Below are positions 36,257-47,386 of a stretch of DNA of 64,000 nucleotides, piece after piece (the first letter of the stretch is position 1; each line of letters begins with the position of its first letter). Source of the stretch: Miscanthus floridulus. Its lineage: Eukaryota > Streptophyta > Magnoliopsida > Poales > Poaceae. The translations under genes were made by a program, and so were the position numbers. The notes under the pieces were generated by a model that saw only the letters and a list, made by a program, of their open reading frames with translations, was not told where the DNA came from and ran no database searches. Location of the stretch: the NCBI RefSeq assembly GCF_019320115.1, contig NC_089587.1, positions 86,626,113 to 86,690,112 on the forward strand, read 5' to 3'.

Positions 36257-36501
36257 CCTCCAGTAAGGATTCGACAAATGTTTCGGCGCTCCTGACAGGA
36301 TGTTGGCTTCAATCAACTACATATATACACGTGTGGTCAGATCGAGCAGAGAAGGATATACTCCTACAAAACACGCACATGCATGATGCATGCATATATA
36401 TACTTTTTGGTGGTGGTGGTGGTTTTGGAAGAATTTTAATTTGGATTGAGATGCTTATATGTTGCAAGGAGTTCTACTCCTACAATATGCCTAATCAGAT
36501 G
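36257..36501 (+). other. 3' flank of the UNC93-like gene
   Basis: This is noncoding. It holds a palindromic ATGCATGATGCATGCAT patch (36379-36395) and a GGT run (36409-36424). It continues, across the LTR element and one AGATG, at 48652. Confidence 0.5.
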
Positions 36502-37761
36502 TGTCAGGTTCATAAACCCGGGGTACCTCGCAGACCGGCTTCCCAAACAAAGACTCGGCCCAAACTGATAATGCACAACTCATGGGCCGGCCCAAGTATC
36601 GAAGCGACAAGCCGGGGGAGTGATCCAATCTCCGACCGGAAGGTCAGGCCGAGGAGGAATAGCGCCCCTTTTCCGACTCCGACCCACATCTCCGACTGGA
36701 GCGCTCGCTTCGGTCACCAGCCCGCCTCTGGACAGCCTCTTCGACCGGAAGGCCTGGCCAAAAGCACCGCTTCCGACTCTGACCCCACACTCTCCGACCG
36801 GGGATACGCCCAGCCCCTGCTCACTGCTCTTCTCCGACTGGCATGATCAAAGCCGACTGAGATCAACCGACCGGGGACGCCCACTCGGTAGGGACCAGGG
36901 GACGTGCGGAGAAAGCAGGGCAAGGTGCACAAGTCAAACCACGATACCAGGACCATACCCTGTACACCTGCAGGAATAGTACTCTGCAACCGCCCTAACA
37001 CAAACAGTGTTGTAGGCGCCTACATTTCCCCTACAGTATTGCGGGCGCCATTAAACTCCCATACGGTAAGGCTCCCCCCACATGCCTCTGGGTATCAACA
37101 GTGTTGTGGGCGCCGGGATTTACCGTACCGAGTGCACATGGTGGAACTCCTCACATGCCTCTGGGCATCAACAGTATGTGCAGGTACCGACATCTGCCAT
37201 ACCCAAACACGAACGACAGAACCTCCGATGTCTGACATATAACAGTGTTGTGGACGCCTACCATCATCCTGTACCCATCGACATGGGCAACAAGGCTTAG
37301 AAGCATTCGTACTCTCTCCCTCTCACTTATAAGGCCATCCCCTTCATCTATAAAAGGGGATGCGCTCTCTCCCAATAGACCAAGTTGATTAAAGCTCAGT
37401 CCCTTTAGATTCATTAGATCGATCAAGTTCACTAGCTCACAACCATAGAACCGCCAGGTTCGGACCTCAAGCACACGCTTGAACACTTAGCTCATAGCGG
37501 AGCTCCTGTCGCTCTCGGCCCTTCCGACCGGAGCCGACCAGACCTCTTGTGCACCCCATCTTTCTCCTTCTCGTTTGTAAACACACTGCAGACTTCGAGC
37601 ACCTCGGCTCAGGAATAAAGTCAACGACCAACTCAAACTGGACGTAGGGTGCGTTGCCTAAACCAGTATAAACCATGTGTCAATGAGTGCTAGGCCACCT
37701 CCGATCACAACGTACGGCAAAACTACAAATATTTATTTGTTGGTCACTTTCTGCACCGACA
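36502..37761 (+). repeat. 5' LTR of the Tat-type element
   Basis: It starts TGTCAGGTTCATAAACCC and ends CTTTCTGCACCGACA. The U3 part contains repeated CTCCGACCGG words. The TATA box is at 37348. Confidence 0.93.
37348..37357 (+). promoter_or_regulatory. TATA box in the 5' LTR
   Basis: CTATAAAAGG is conserved at the equivalent place of the 3' LTR (48233-48242) and precedes the likely start of the genomic RNA. Confidence 0.6.
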
Positions 37762-37762
37762 G

Positions 37763-37781
37763 TTGGCGCTGTCCGTGGGGA
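37763..37781 (+). other. Primer binding site of the Tat-type element
   Basis: TTGGCGCTGTCCGTGGGGA begins one base after the LTR. The start TGGCGC is typical of the tRNA-Asp-like sites of Tat and Athila elements (family knowledge), although the rest diverges. Confidence 0.6.
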
Positions 37782-38061
37782 AGACGTTGTATGTTCAACA
37801 CTTTTTGGTCATCTGATGGCCCACTTTTCTGCCACCCTCACCACGACGGGCTCGGGCGATACGATTCGCTTTAGCTCGCTGGAGTTTCCCGCACTCTCAC
37901 CTGTTGGGATGTGGGTTCCACCCATCTTTGAGGCATCCCAGGCCTTCCTCTTCGGAAGCCTGGACTTCATCGCCGACTGGCTCGGTATACTACACCTCCA
38001 CGAGGAGGCTCACGTTATGGCACCCGTCGGAGGGGCACCCTCCATCGACTCCGGGACGCAC

Positions 38062-38227
38062 GACTTCAACAACGCGGCATCTGCGCTTCATTCTGAGCAA
38101 ACTTTTTGCTCAAACCCCACTGTAAGTAATATGCATACTGTTATGACTTCAACAACGCGGCATCTGCGCTTCATTCTGAGCAAACTCTTTGCTCAAACCC
38201 CACTGTAAGTAATATGCGTACTGTTAT
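38062..38227 (+). repeat. 83-bp tandem duplication in the leader/gag region
   Basis: GACTTCAACAACGCGGCATC starts at 38062 and again at 38145. The two 83-bp units differ at only a few bases. Each contains CACTGTAAGTAATATGC, which looks like a splice donor. Confidence 0.9.
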
Positions 38228-39249
38228 TTACTCTTTATTTACTATCTCTCACCGATCATCCAGAGGGACCGTATCGCCCATGCCACAAACACCGTACGAT
38301 CGGTTCCCCTACGACCTTGCGTCCTCCACGGATGTGTACGCTCAGGGGCTCCGAAGGATGCTGGTGCCATCCCCCCTCGCATCCAAATTCGTAGGAATGG
38401 CAGGCTACGCTCATGCCGCTTTCCACGAACTCTCGAATGTCGAGGGCGAGAGCGACGGTTCCAACATCGGCGATGTGGCACCCCACCACCGTCCGTCTCA
38501 GGAGTGCACTATGGCAGACGCTCTAGGATAGCCATCGGTGGTTGTGGAGTCTACGTAGACTCACACCCCTTCGGACCCATGTGCGGGGGCCCTCGCGTTT
38601 GCATGAGCGCGCGCCGAGGAATTACGACAACGGCAGCAAAACCAGCCACCGCCTGCGCCGGCGTAGTCGGTACAGCATGCTACGCCCCATGCGCATGGCC
38701 CGGCAGGTGGCGCCCGGGGTCACGCCCGTCAGGTCCAACATGACATCATGAACGAGGGGAACGATCTCCCACAATTCGCTTGGGCTGGCCAGAACATCAC
38801 TGCTGCGGCAATGCTTCTATGCGGCGTTCCCGAGCCCGCCGACCCCTAGGAGCGGGCAGTCTACCGGAACCTCTGGGTTCTAGTAGAAGCCACCGCTGTT
38901 CAATAGGCGGAAAGCTCCACGTCACGACTCCAACACACGCCCTCTCTCCCCACTGGGGGAACGGGGATGCGCCAGACGGATCGCTCCATTCGCTCACCGC
39001 TACAGCCGTTAGGCGTGGCTCAGGGGGCGATAGACGCGCCACGGTCTAACCTGGCGCCTACTCCACATCGACCGCCGGTACACGAGCGGCCCGATCCACA
39101 CCAGGACGCTCGTAGCATCATCAGTAACCGGCATCAGGCCCGACACGATGATGATGTCCACCGTGCGGTGGCAAGAGCAGGCGACACGAATCCTGACTGA
39201 ACCATCGAGGGGAGCGGTGAAACATGCCCTAGGCGCGGTCGCCGACCAG

Positions 39250-42200
39250 ACGATCGGAGTCCTAGCCCTAAGGTCCCGAGACCACGGGCCTTCAGCCGGC
39301 GCATCCAGAGAGCACCGTTCTTGTAGTGTTTTTGACCACCCACCAACATCACCAAATACACCGAGGAGACAAACCCAGACATTTGGCTCGAAGACTTCCG
39401 GCTCGCCTGCCGGGCCCGAGGAGTGGATGATGACTATTTCATCATTCAGTATCTTCCCATTTGCATGGGGAAACATGTTCGGGCATGGCTTGAATTCCTC
39501 CCGCACGACAACATCCACGACTGGGCGGACCTCAAGAGGGTCTTCGTTGGAAATTTCCAGCGGATGTATGTTCGCCCTAGAAACTCCTGGGACCTCAAGA
39601 GCTGCTAGCAGGAGCCCAGCGAGTCCCGGCGGGATTACATCCACAGGTTCTCCTAATGATGCAACTACCTCCCTGATATTGTTGACGCGGACATCATCAG
39701 CGCATTCCTCTCTGGGACAAACTATGAGTCCCTGATCCACAAGCTTGGCTGCCTAAAACCCCATACCACCCGTGACCTGCTCGACGTCGCCACTAACCAT
39801 GCCTCTAGCAAGGAGGCGGTCGAAGTAGTCTTCAGCGAAGGCCGAGACAAAGGCAAGGCCAAGCGCGTGGACCAGGACGAGGGCCCCTCCACACAGAGGG
39901 GCAAGAAGAACAAAAAGGATCGGCACTGATTGGACAACACCAGGATGGTCGCCGTGGCTGATCGCACGGGCAAGCAGCCCTAATAGGGGCTGCCTGACCA
40001 CTTCAACAAACTCATGGATAGTCCATGTACCAACCATGCCTATCCTGTCAAACACCTCTACAAGGACTGTGAGCTCCTCAAACGTTTCCTCTGACAAGCC
40101 GGCAGGCCAAAGGAGGGAGACGGCAAAGAGGCGGTAGCCAAGAAAGGAGGCATGGTAGGTAAGAATGGAGACAACTTCCCTAAACCTAAGGAGTGCATCA
40201 TGATCTTCAGCGGGTCTGATGCCATCTAGACGAAATGCCAGCACAAGGTGCACTATAGGGAGGCATGCGCCATCCCTCCCATGTCGCAAGACTGAGACGC
40301 TACCCTCTCGTCGTCGACCCTATCGTCCACAAGAAGCGCTTCACCAAGGTGCTGATAGACGGAGGTAGTAGCCTCAACATTCTCTATGTCGACACCCTCG
40401 ACACCATGCGCATTCTCTGGTCGGAACTCCGCCTAGTGGGTTCTCCCTTCCATGGGGTGATCCTGGGAGCGCTGGCATACCCACTCAGGTAGATTGATCT
40501 ATCCGTCACATTTGGCAAACAAGCCAACTTCCGCTCAGAGGTTCTCACCTTCGAAGTGGTGGACTTTCCAGGGTCCTACCACGCTATCTTGGGGCATCCA
40601 TGCTACGCCAAATTCATGGCGATCCCCAACCACACCTACCTCAAGCTAAAGATGCCGGGACCAAACGGCGTCATCACTGTAAGTAGTGCCTTCTCACATG
40701 CCTTCATGTGCGACCGCGAGCATTTCGAGCTTGCCACCACGGTCGTCAACTCGTCCGAGCTCCTGTGGCTTGGGGAGTCATCAACTCCAGCAGTCCCGGA
40801 CTGCAACAAACTGACCTCCTCGATGGCCTTCTGCCCGCTCGAGGAAACCAAGGTGGTGGGTGTTGACCCCATCGACCCAACCAAGATGGTGTGGATCGGG
40901 ACCCAGCTCCCGGCCAAATAGGAATGCGAGCTCATTGACTTCCTACGCGCCAATTGTGATGTCTTCGCATGGTAGCCTTCTGACATGCCGGGCATACCAT
41001 GAGAGGTTGCCGAGCACGCACTGCATCTCATCTCAGGCTTGAAGCCTGCCAAGCAGCGCCTGTGTTGCTTCGACAACGAGAGACATAGGGCGATATGCAA
41101 AGAGATCACCAAACTCCTGGCAGCTGGATTCATCAGAGAGGTATTCCACTCTGACTGGCTTGCCAATCCCGTTCTTGTTAAAAAGAAGACCAGGAAGTGG
41201 AGAATGTGCGTTGATTATACTGGCCTCAACAACACATGTCTAAAGGATCACTTTCCTTTGCCACGCATAGACTAGATAGTCGACTCCACCTTGGGTTGTG
41301 AGATCCTCTTCTTTCTGGATGCCTACTCAGGCTATCACCAGATCGTGATGAAAGAATCCAATCAGCTCGCAACCTCGTTCATCACCCCATATGGTTCGTA
41401 CTGCTACATGACCATGCCTTTTAGCCTAAAGAACGCTAGCACCACCTCCTAAAGGTGCATGCAGCAATGCTTCACCGACCAAATCGACCCGCTTGATTAG
41501 CCTGATCAAGCTGAGCGGCCGAAACCAACAATCGCCATCTATGCTGATGACATAGTGGTCAAAACAGCTCAAGCTTGCGACCTGATCGCAAACTTGGCCG
41601 TGACATTTGCAAACCTCTGAAGGTTCAACATCAAGTTGAATCCTGAAAATGTGTTTTCGAGGTTCCAAAGGGGAAGCTGCTTGGATACATCGTGTCCAAG
41701 CGTGGCATCGTGGCCAACCCCGAAATGATCATGGCCATCTCCAACATGGGCACCATACGCAACGTCAAGGGCGTACAAAGGCTCACCGCCTGTCTGGCTA
41801 CCCTAAGCTGCTTCATCTCCCAGCTCGACGAATGGGGGATGCCACTCCACAAGCTCCTCAAAAAGACAGACACCTTCATTTGGACTGAGGAAGCCCAGCG
41901 GGCTCTAGAAAGCCTTAAAGCATCCCTGACATCGGCCCCAATCCTCGTCGCTCCGGAACGGGGAGAACCCCTCCTCCTTTACATTGCGGTAAGCAACCAT
42001 GTGGTGAGTGCCGCCCTGGTCGTCGAAAGGGAGGAGCCAGGACACCAGCTCAAGGTACAGTGACCCATATACTTCATCGGGGAGGTACTTACCGACCCTA
42101 AGGTCCAGTACCACTAGGAAGCTCCTGCACTACTTCACTGACCACGAAGTTGTGGTCGTCACTTCATACCCGCTCGGAGACATCATCTACAACCGTGATG

Positions 42201-44160
42201 CCGCGGGGTGAATCTCCAAGTGGGCACTCGAACTCATGGGCCATGACATCAGGTATACCCCTCGTACCGCTATTAAGTCTCAGGCTTTAGCGGATTTTGT
42301 CGCTGAATGGATGGAGGTCCAGCTACTGACACCGAACGTCACCCACGAGTACTGGACAATGTATGTCGATGGGTCCGTAATGGCGCCTGGCTCAGGGGCT
42401 AGAGTGGTTCTAATCTCCCTAGATGGGAGTAGACTCCGCTACACCATCTGCCTCCATTTTTTGGCCTCAAATAAGGCCACGGAATACGAGGCCCTCATCA
42501 ATGAACTGTGCATCACTATCGAGCTCGGCGCTATGCGACTCTACGTTCGTGGTGACTCGGAGTTGGTCGTTGATCAAGTCATGAAGGAATCCTCCTACAA
42601 AAGCCCCCTCATGGCAGCATACTGCCAGGAGGTGCACAAGCTTGAGGACAAATTCCTAGGGATCGAGCTGCACCATGTCCCCTGAAAGGACAACGATGCC
42701 GCTAACTTTCTCGCAAAATTGGCAGCTAGGAGAGACCCATCCCCAAGCGGGATCTTCATCAATAACCTCCATGAGCCATCCGCCCCTGTCCTAGAAGGTC
42801 CGACCCAGACACACCCCGATGCCAGGCCAACGCCCAGGGGCTCTGACCCTGGTGCCAAGCCAGCGCTCGGGGGCTCTGATCCCAATACCTCCATGATGGC
42901 ATCACCCACCGACGTCGCTGTGTTGGCACTCGATCAAACCGACTGTTGAGCGTCGCTACTCGCCTACCTCCTCGAGGAGGTCCTCCCACCCGAAAGGACT
43001 AAAGTTCGATGGATCACTCGACATGCCAAAACCTTCATCGTGCTTGGTGATGTACTCTACAAATGGAGTCCATCAGGAGTGCTCATGAAGTGCATCCCCA
43101 CCGACTAGGGGCAGCAGCTCCTCCTCAAGGTCCATGCCAGGATTTATGGACATCACGTGGCCCCAAGGTTGCTGGTCAGAAAAGCCTTTCGCCAAGGTTT
43201 TTACTAGCCCACCACGCTATGAAATGCAGAGGAGGTCGTCCATAGATGTGAAGGATGCCAGTTCTACGCTCAGCAAACACATTTGCCAACACAGGAGCTC
43301 CAAACCATCCACATCACCTGGCCATTCATGGTCTGGGGCCTCGACATGGTGGGACCCCTCAAAAAGGGCCTAGGTGGTTTCACTCACCTACTAGTAGCAG
43401 TCGACAAGTTCACCAAGTGGATAGAGGCCAAGCCCATCACCAACATCTGCTTGGAAGAGGCGGTCAAATTCTTCCTTGACATTATCTACCGGTTCGATGT
43501 TCCTAACTGTATCATCACTGACCATGGAACTAACTTCACCAAAAAGAAGTTCCTAGACTTCAGTAATGGATACGGCATTAGGATCAACTGGGCCTTCATC
43601 GGACATCCACAAACCAATGGTCAGGTCGAGCGTGCCAATGGCATGGTCCTCCAAGGACTCAAGTCACGCATCTTCGACCGACTCAACAAATATGTCGGAC
43701 GATGGGTGGCAGAGGTCCTAGCAATCCTCTAGAGCCTGAGAACGACCCCGAACTGATCCATAGGGTTCACACCCTTCTTCCTGGCTTATGGAGCTGAGGC
43801 AGTGCTGCCATCCGACCACCCTAAGAGTGAAGGCTTTCGACTGTGACCGAGCCACAGAGGCTTAGCAAGACGTAGTCGACCTGCTCGAGGAAGCCCACAA
43901 GATGATCATCATCCGCTCTGCTCGCTATCAGCAAACTCTCTGCAGGTACCACAAAAAAAAGATCAGGGGGAGAATCCTCGAAGTCGACGATCTCGTACTC
44001 CGAAGGACCCAATCGACAAAGGAAAAACACAAACTCTCTCCACCATGGGAAGGACCCTATACAGTGACTGAAGTAATCCAACCAGGCACCTACTGACTGA
44101 AGGACGCCAACGGCAACGTTCTCACCAACACTTAGAACATTGAACAGCTATGTCGTTTTT
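39250..44160 (+). pseudogene. Tat-type gag-pol polyprotein, degenerate
   Basis: Domains in order are: gag core (39340-39900: NPDIWLEDFRLACRARG, FLPHDNIHDWADLKRVF); protease (40300-40600: VLIDGGSSLNIL, ILGHPCYAKFM); reverse transcriptase (40915-41690: FPLPRID, FLDAYSGYHQI, AIYADDIVV); first RNase H (about 41750-42200); a second, archaeal-type RNase H (42236-42685: MYVDGSVMAPGSGA, NKATEYEALI, VRGDSELVVDQV), which marks the Tat lineage; and integrase (42960-43790: zinc-binding H/H/C/C region, DMVGPL, TDHGTNF, GHPQTNGQVERANG) ending in a WEGPYTV module near 44045. Stops at about 39608, 39930, 40490, 40920, 41275, 41450, 42062, 42685 and 43732, plus frameshifts, show that it is inactive. Gag upstream of 39250 is too decayed to trace. 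Confidence 0.88.
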
Positions 44161-44836
44161 CCACTAAAATTTGGTCTTACCGCTTTTTTAGTCAACACTT
44201 GCTCCTGTAAAGCACCCCGGCCCGAACAGTTTTAGCCTAGATCGCTCGAGGCTACATGAGGGTATAATACCGAATATTACCTCTCTTTTTTTATCACGTG
44301 GTAAATAAATTTGTCCCCGAATGGAAGCACATTCCCTTTTCTTTTACTGTCCTACGTAACTTTGTTCTTACACCTAACAGAACGCACCCTGCCACGCCCT
44401 ACGGTTACGAGCAGCCAAACCCCATGGGCCATGCCCAGGTTCTTAAAAAAGCTACAGCCTATGGAACTAACAAGTAGGTGCGAAAAAGACAGGACAAAAA
44501 CAATAGCTACGCTAGGATAAAAATAAGAAACGGATAGTAATTCTATCATAAAGAATAGGACTGATGTATTCATTGATACAAAAACTATTCACACAGGGGC
44601 TCACCCACAAACTCAAGTATTACATTTTTTGCTAAAAACTACTTCCATTCCAAATACTACTACGGCCACTCGACGACATCGCATGACGGCAAAGGAAAAT
44701 GGCACTCGCCGTCGGACATAATCACCACTACAGGGGCCCCTGTCTGGTTCCGCTCACAACTTCAGCGAGCGCAACGGGTACCTCAAGGGACCCGCCTGGT
44801 TCCGTTCCCTCGACTTCGGCAAGCGCAACGGGTACC

Positions 44837-45250
44837 TCAAAGGTGTCGTACCCATAGATGCTTAGCAAAAGAGCATGGGGCTCTGAACCTTCTCATGCAG
44901 TTGAGGTAGCTCCTAGGTAGGGACGCCGCCACCAAAGTATGTCCACCATGGCTAGAAGAGATCTCATCAAACTTTATGAAATGGTCAACCTGAGCAGCTG
45001 TAGGCGTGGAACCCTCCACCAGCATGATCCTAGGCAACTTCCCCTCCGCATACGGCTCCATCCCGAAGAAGGCCTCGCAGACGAATCCATCACGCCACCG
45101 CCTTCGGTGGAAGCCGCCCCTTCTCAGGCAAAGATGGCTAGCACCGCCCCGGGCAGCCTCCAGCTCGACATCGCGCTTCAGATTCATGAAAGGATCTATA
45201 AGTCCTCCCCCTTGCTTACCATCTCTCTCACTTAGGGACCACCGTGGCAT
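44837..45250 (-). CDS. Antisense open frame after pol of the Tat-type element
   Basis: This minus-strand frame of 137 codons starts MPRWSLSERDGKQGGGLID and contains LRRGGFHRRRWRDGFVCEAF and FIKFDEISSSHGGHTLVAAS. It is the longest stop-free frame in an element whose sense genes are full of stops. Additional, sometimes antisense, frames between pol and the 3' LTR are known in several Tat lineages (family knowledge); their function is not established. The many Arg, Gly and His residues could suit nucleic-acid binding (inference). A TATA-like TTAAATA on the minus strand near 45345 lies about 95 bp upstream. Overlapping plus-strand frames at 44939-45254 are shadows or alternatives. Confidence 0.45.
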   Translation of the reverse strand: MPRWSLSERDGKQGGGLIDPFMNLKRDVELEAARGGASHLCLRRGGFHRRRWRDGFVCEAFFGMEPYAEGKLPRIMLVEGSTPTAAQVDHFIKFDEISSSHGGHTLVAASLPRSYLNCMRRFRAPCSFAKHLWVRHL

Positions 45251-45344
45251 ATAGGCACTCTCGGTGAGGAGGAAGAAGGAGGAGAGACAATAGTTAGAGA
45301 ATAGGCAAAGGACTACAATGGAGAGCCCTCTCCCTCCCCCTATT

Positions 45345-45351
45345 TAAGGAA
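45345..45351 (-). promoter_or_regulatory. TATA-like site upstream of the antisense frame
   Basis: The plus strand reads CTATTTAAGG, so the minus strand has CCTTAAATAG about 95 bp before the ATG of the antisense frame. It is a plausible but unproven core promoter. Confidence 0.3.
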
Positions 45352-46462
45352 GAAATGTGATAGCCAAAGAGGGGCAAAAGATCAGAGCAAAAAACTCTCT
45401 CCCTTCCCCCATTCAATGCGGATGGGAAACGATAGGACACACCCTGACCGATGAGACACACACTGGCCGATGCAACGACGTTGGGTCGGACGGAACACCG
45501 CCTGGTGAGACGAAACGTGGATGGGTATGGCTCACCACTATCGCACGACCGGGCGCGAAAACCGAAACATCACCACACGCAGGCAGCTCTCCGCACCCCC
45601 AGGCGGGACTTGGAAAAACCCAAAGCGGGATCTCCGTCGGGAGAGGCCATTGGGCTTCCTAAGTTGATCGAACGGCTTAGAAAAACACACTGAGAGACAG
45701 GTAGGAAGCAAAGGGATGCCCCATGTAAGCCATGCCGACTCCATCACGAACGACAAGCAAGGGTCCCGGTCGGACGTTTCTGATTGAAGCTCTCCAAAAC
45801 CCCGTCACTCAAGTCGTCAAGGTAAAAACTACCAACCCCCTCTATTTCTTTATAAATTATTTCATACATCCATACGTGCATTCATTCCATACGCCCATGC
45901 CTCTCGGACGATTCGGACCCTGAACTGCCCAGGGGCTCAGGAACTAAGCACCGCACGTGTAGCGAAATGCATCATAACGCTCTGTGTTGCGTCATGAAGC
46001 GGTAGTTGCCTCAATCAACATCAGCAACCAATAGAGCCAGGGGAGAAAAACATAGATGAGTCCCGTGCGGCCCTCACCCAGTCTAGTAGATAGGGTCATC
46101 TCAACCTTCTCGTTCGATCCTAAACCTCTTGCCAAGCCCACAGAATCTCCATCGAGGGGAGGCCGTTAGGCCACCCAGGTCAATCTTCGGAATGACCCAG
46201 GCATCTACCGGGTTGCAGGTAAAGAAGTAGTGGAATGTCACAAGAGGGCTATACTAACCCCATCACGAACGATGGACCTAGATTCCGCTCGGTCATACCC
46301 GTTAGCAAACACATCGAGCGCGTCACTCGAGCCCAAGCGATCGGGACAAGCGACAAAACTCAGCCCCTCCGGTTGTGAGGAACCGGGGATGGGGTAACGC
46401 ACACAACTCACACCGACCCCTACTAAGGCCCAACAAGGCTCGGGGGTTCAAAACACAAAAAG

Positions 46463-46853
46463 CCTAGGTCTGTGACCCCGAACTCGCCCCTTTCGACTGC
46501 GCTCCAAAAACAATCTGGGTCTGCGACCCCGATCTCGCCCCATCCGGCTACGCTCCGACAGTGCTCCAAAAACAACCTAGGTCTGCGACCCCGATCTCGC
46601 CCCATCTGGCTACACTCCAACTGTGTTCCAAACACCTAGGACTGTGACCCCGATCTCACCCCATCTGGCTACGCTCTGACTATGCTCCAAACACCTAGGT
46701 CTACGACCCTAATCTTGCCCCCATCCAGCTACACTCCGACACGCTCCAAAACGCCTAGGTCTACGACCCCGATCTCGCCCCATCCGGCTACGCACCGACT
46801 ACTCTCCAAAACGCCTGGGTCTACGACCCCAATCTCGCCCCATCAGGATCCGT
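46463..46853 (+). repeat. Tandem array of about 60-bp units in the 3' region
   Basis: Seven units start with CCTAGGTCTG-like text at 46463, 46514, 46576, 46635, 46694, 46754 and 46814. Each contains GACCCCGATCTCGCCCCAT and a GGCTACGCTCCGAC word. The first unit is short. Such arrays before the 3' LTR recur in Tat elements and can seed satellites (family knowledge). Confidence 0.9.
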
Positions 46854-47370
46854 GAGCACCGCCTTGTTGCCTCGCCTGATCCCTAAACTAACAAACTAAC
46901 TTCCTTGGCTGCACGGGCTGCATCGAGGCCAGGAGCCACGAGCACCGCCTTGTCGCCTCGCCTGATACCTAAACTAATGAACTAACTGCCTCGCTCGATC
47001 CCATGGCGCGCACCGGCTCTAGGATCCACGAGCTCCACCTCATCCGATCCCCACACCTAACTGCCTTGGCTGCACAATGACACCTTAGCTAACAACTCTG
47101 CCTTGACTAAAAAACACGCACACATGCCTGCTACTGAACACCCCCCAGAAGGTTCTACCTGAACCGCCTGCGGGCTCGGGGGCTACACCCGTGGTGCGCT
47201 CATGCGCACCAGCCAACGAAATGAAAACCTCCTCCACTGACAACATGAAAAACCCCCCATACGGTTCTACCCGAACCACCCAGGGGCTCGGGGGCTACAC
47301 CCGCGGGTGCGCTCGCGCGTACCCGCCGTCAAGACAAAAATCCCCTGGACGATTCTGCCTGAATCGCCTA

Positions 47371-47386
47371 GGGGCTCGGGGGCTCC
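47371..47386 (+). other. Polypurine tract candidate
   Basis: GGGGCTCGGGGGCTCC directly precedes the 3' LTR. It is the expected primer site for plus-strand synthesis, though interrupted by pyrimidines. Confidence 0.5.

Larger units (their letters stand above)
44161..47386 (+). other. 3' noncoding region of the Tat-type element
   Basis: About 3.2 kb lie between pol and the 3' LTR. It contains the antisense frame at 44837-45250, the tandem array at 46463-46853, CGGGGGCT-rich spacers repeated at 47165-47185 and 47283-47300, and the polypurine tract. A long 3' region of this kind is usual in Tat elements (family knowledge). Confidence 0.7.

Noticed and set aside
36331..36846. 171-codon plus-strand frame
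   Set aside because: It crosses the start of the Tat LTR at 36502 and so joins unrelated sequences.
46423..46635. Minus-strand repetitive frame
   Set aside because: It only reads the tandem array of the Tat element.
46463..46853. CRISPR-like spaced repeats
   Set aside because: The units are contiguous and degenerate without unique spacers, and the sequence is from a plant nuclear retrotransposon.
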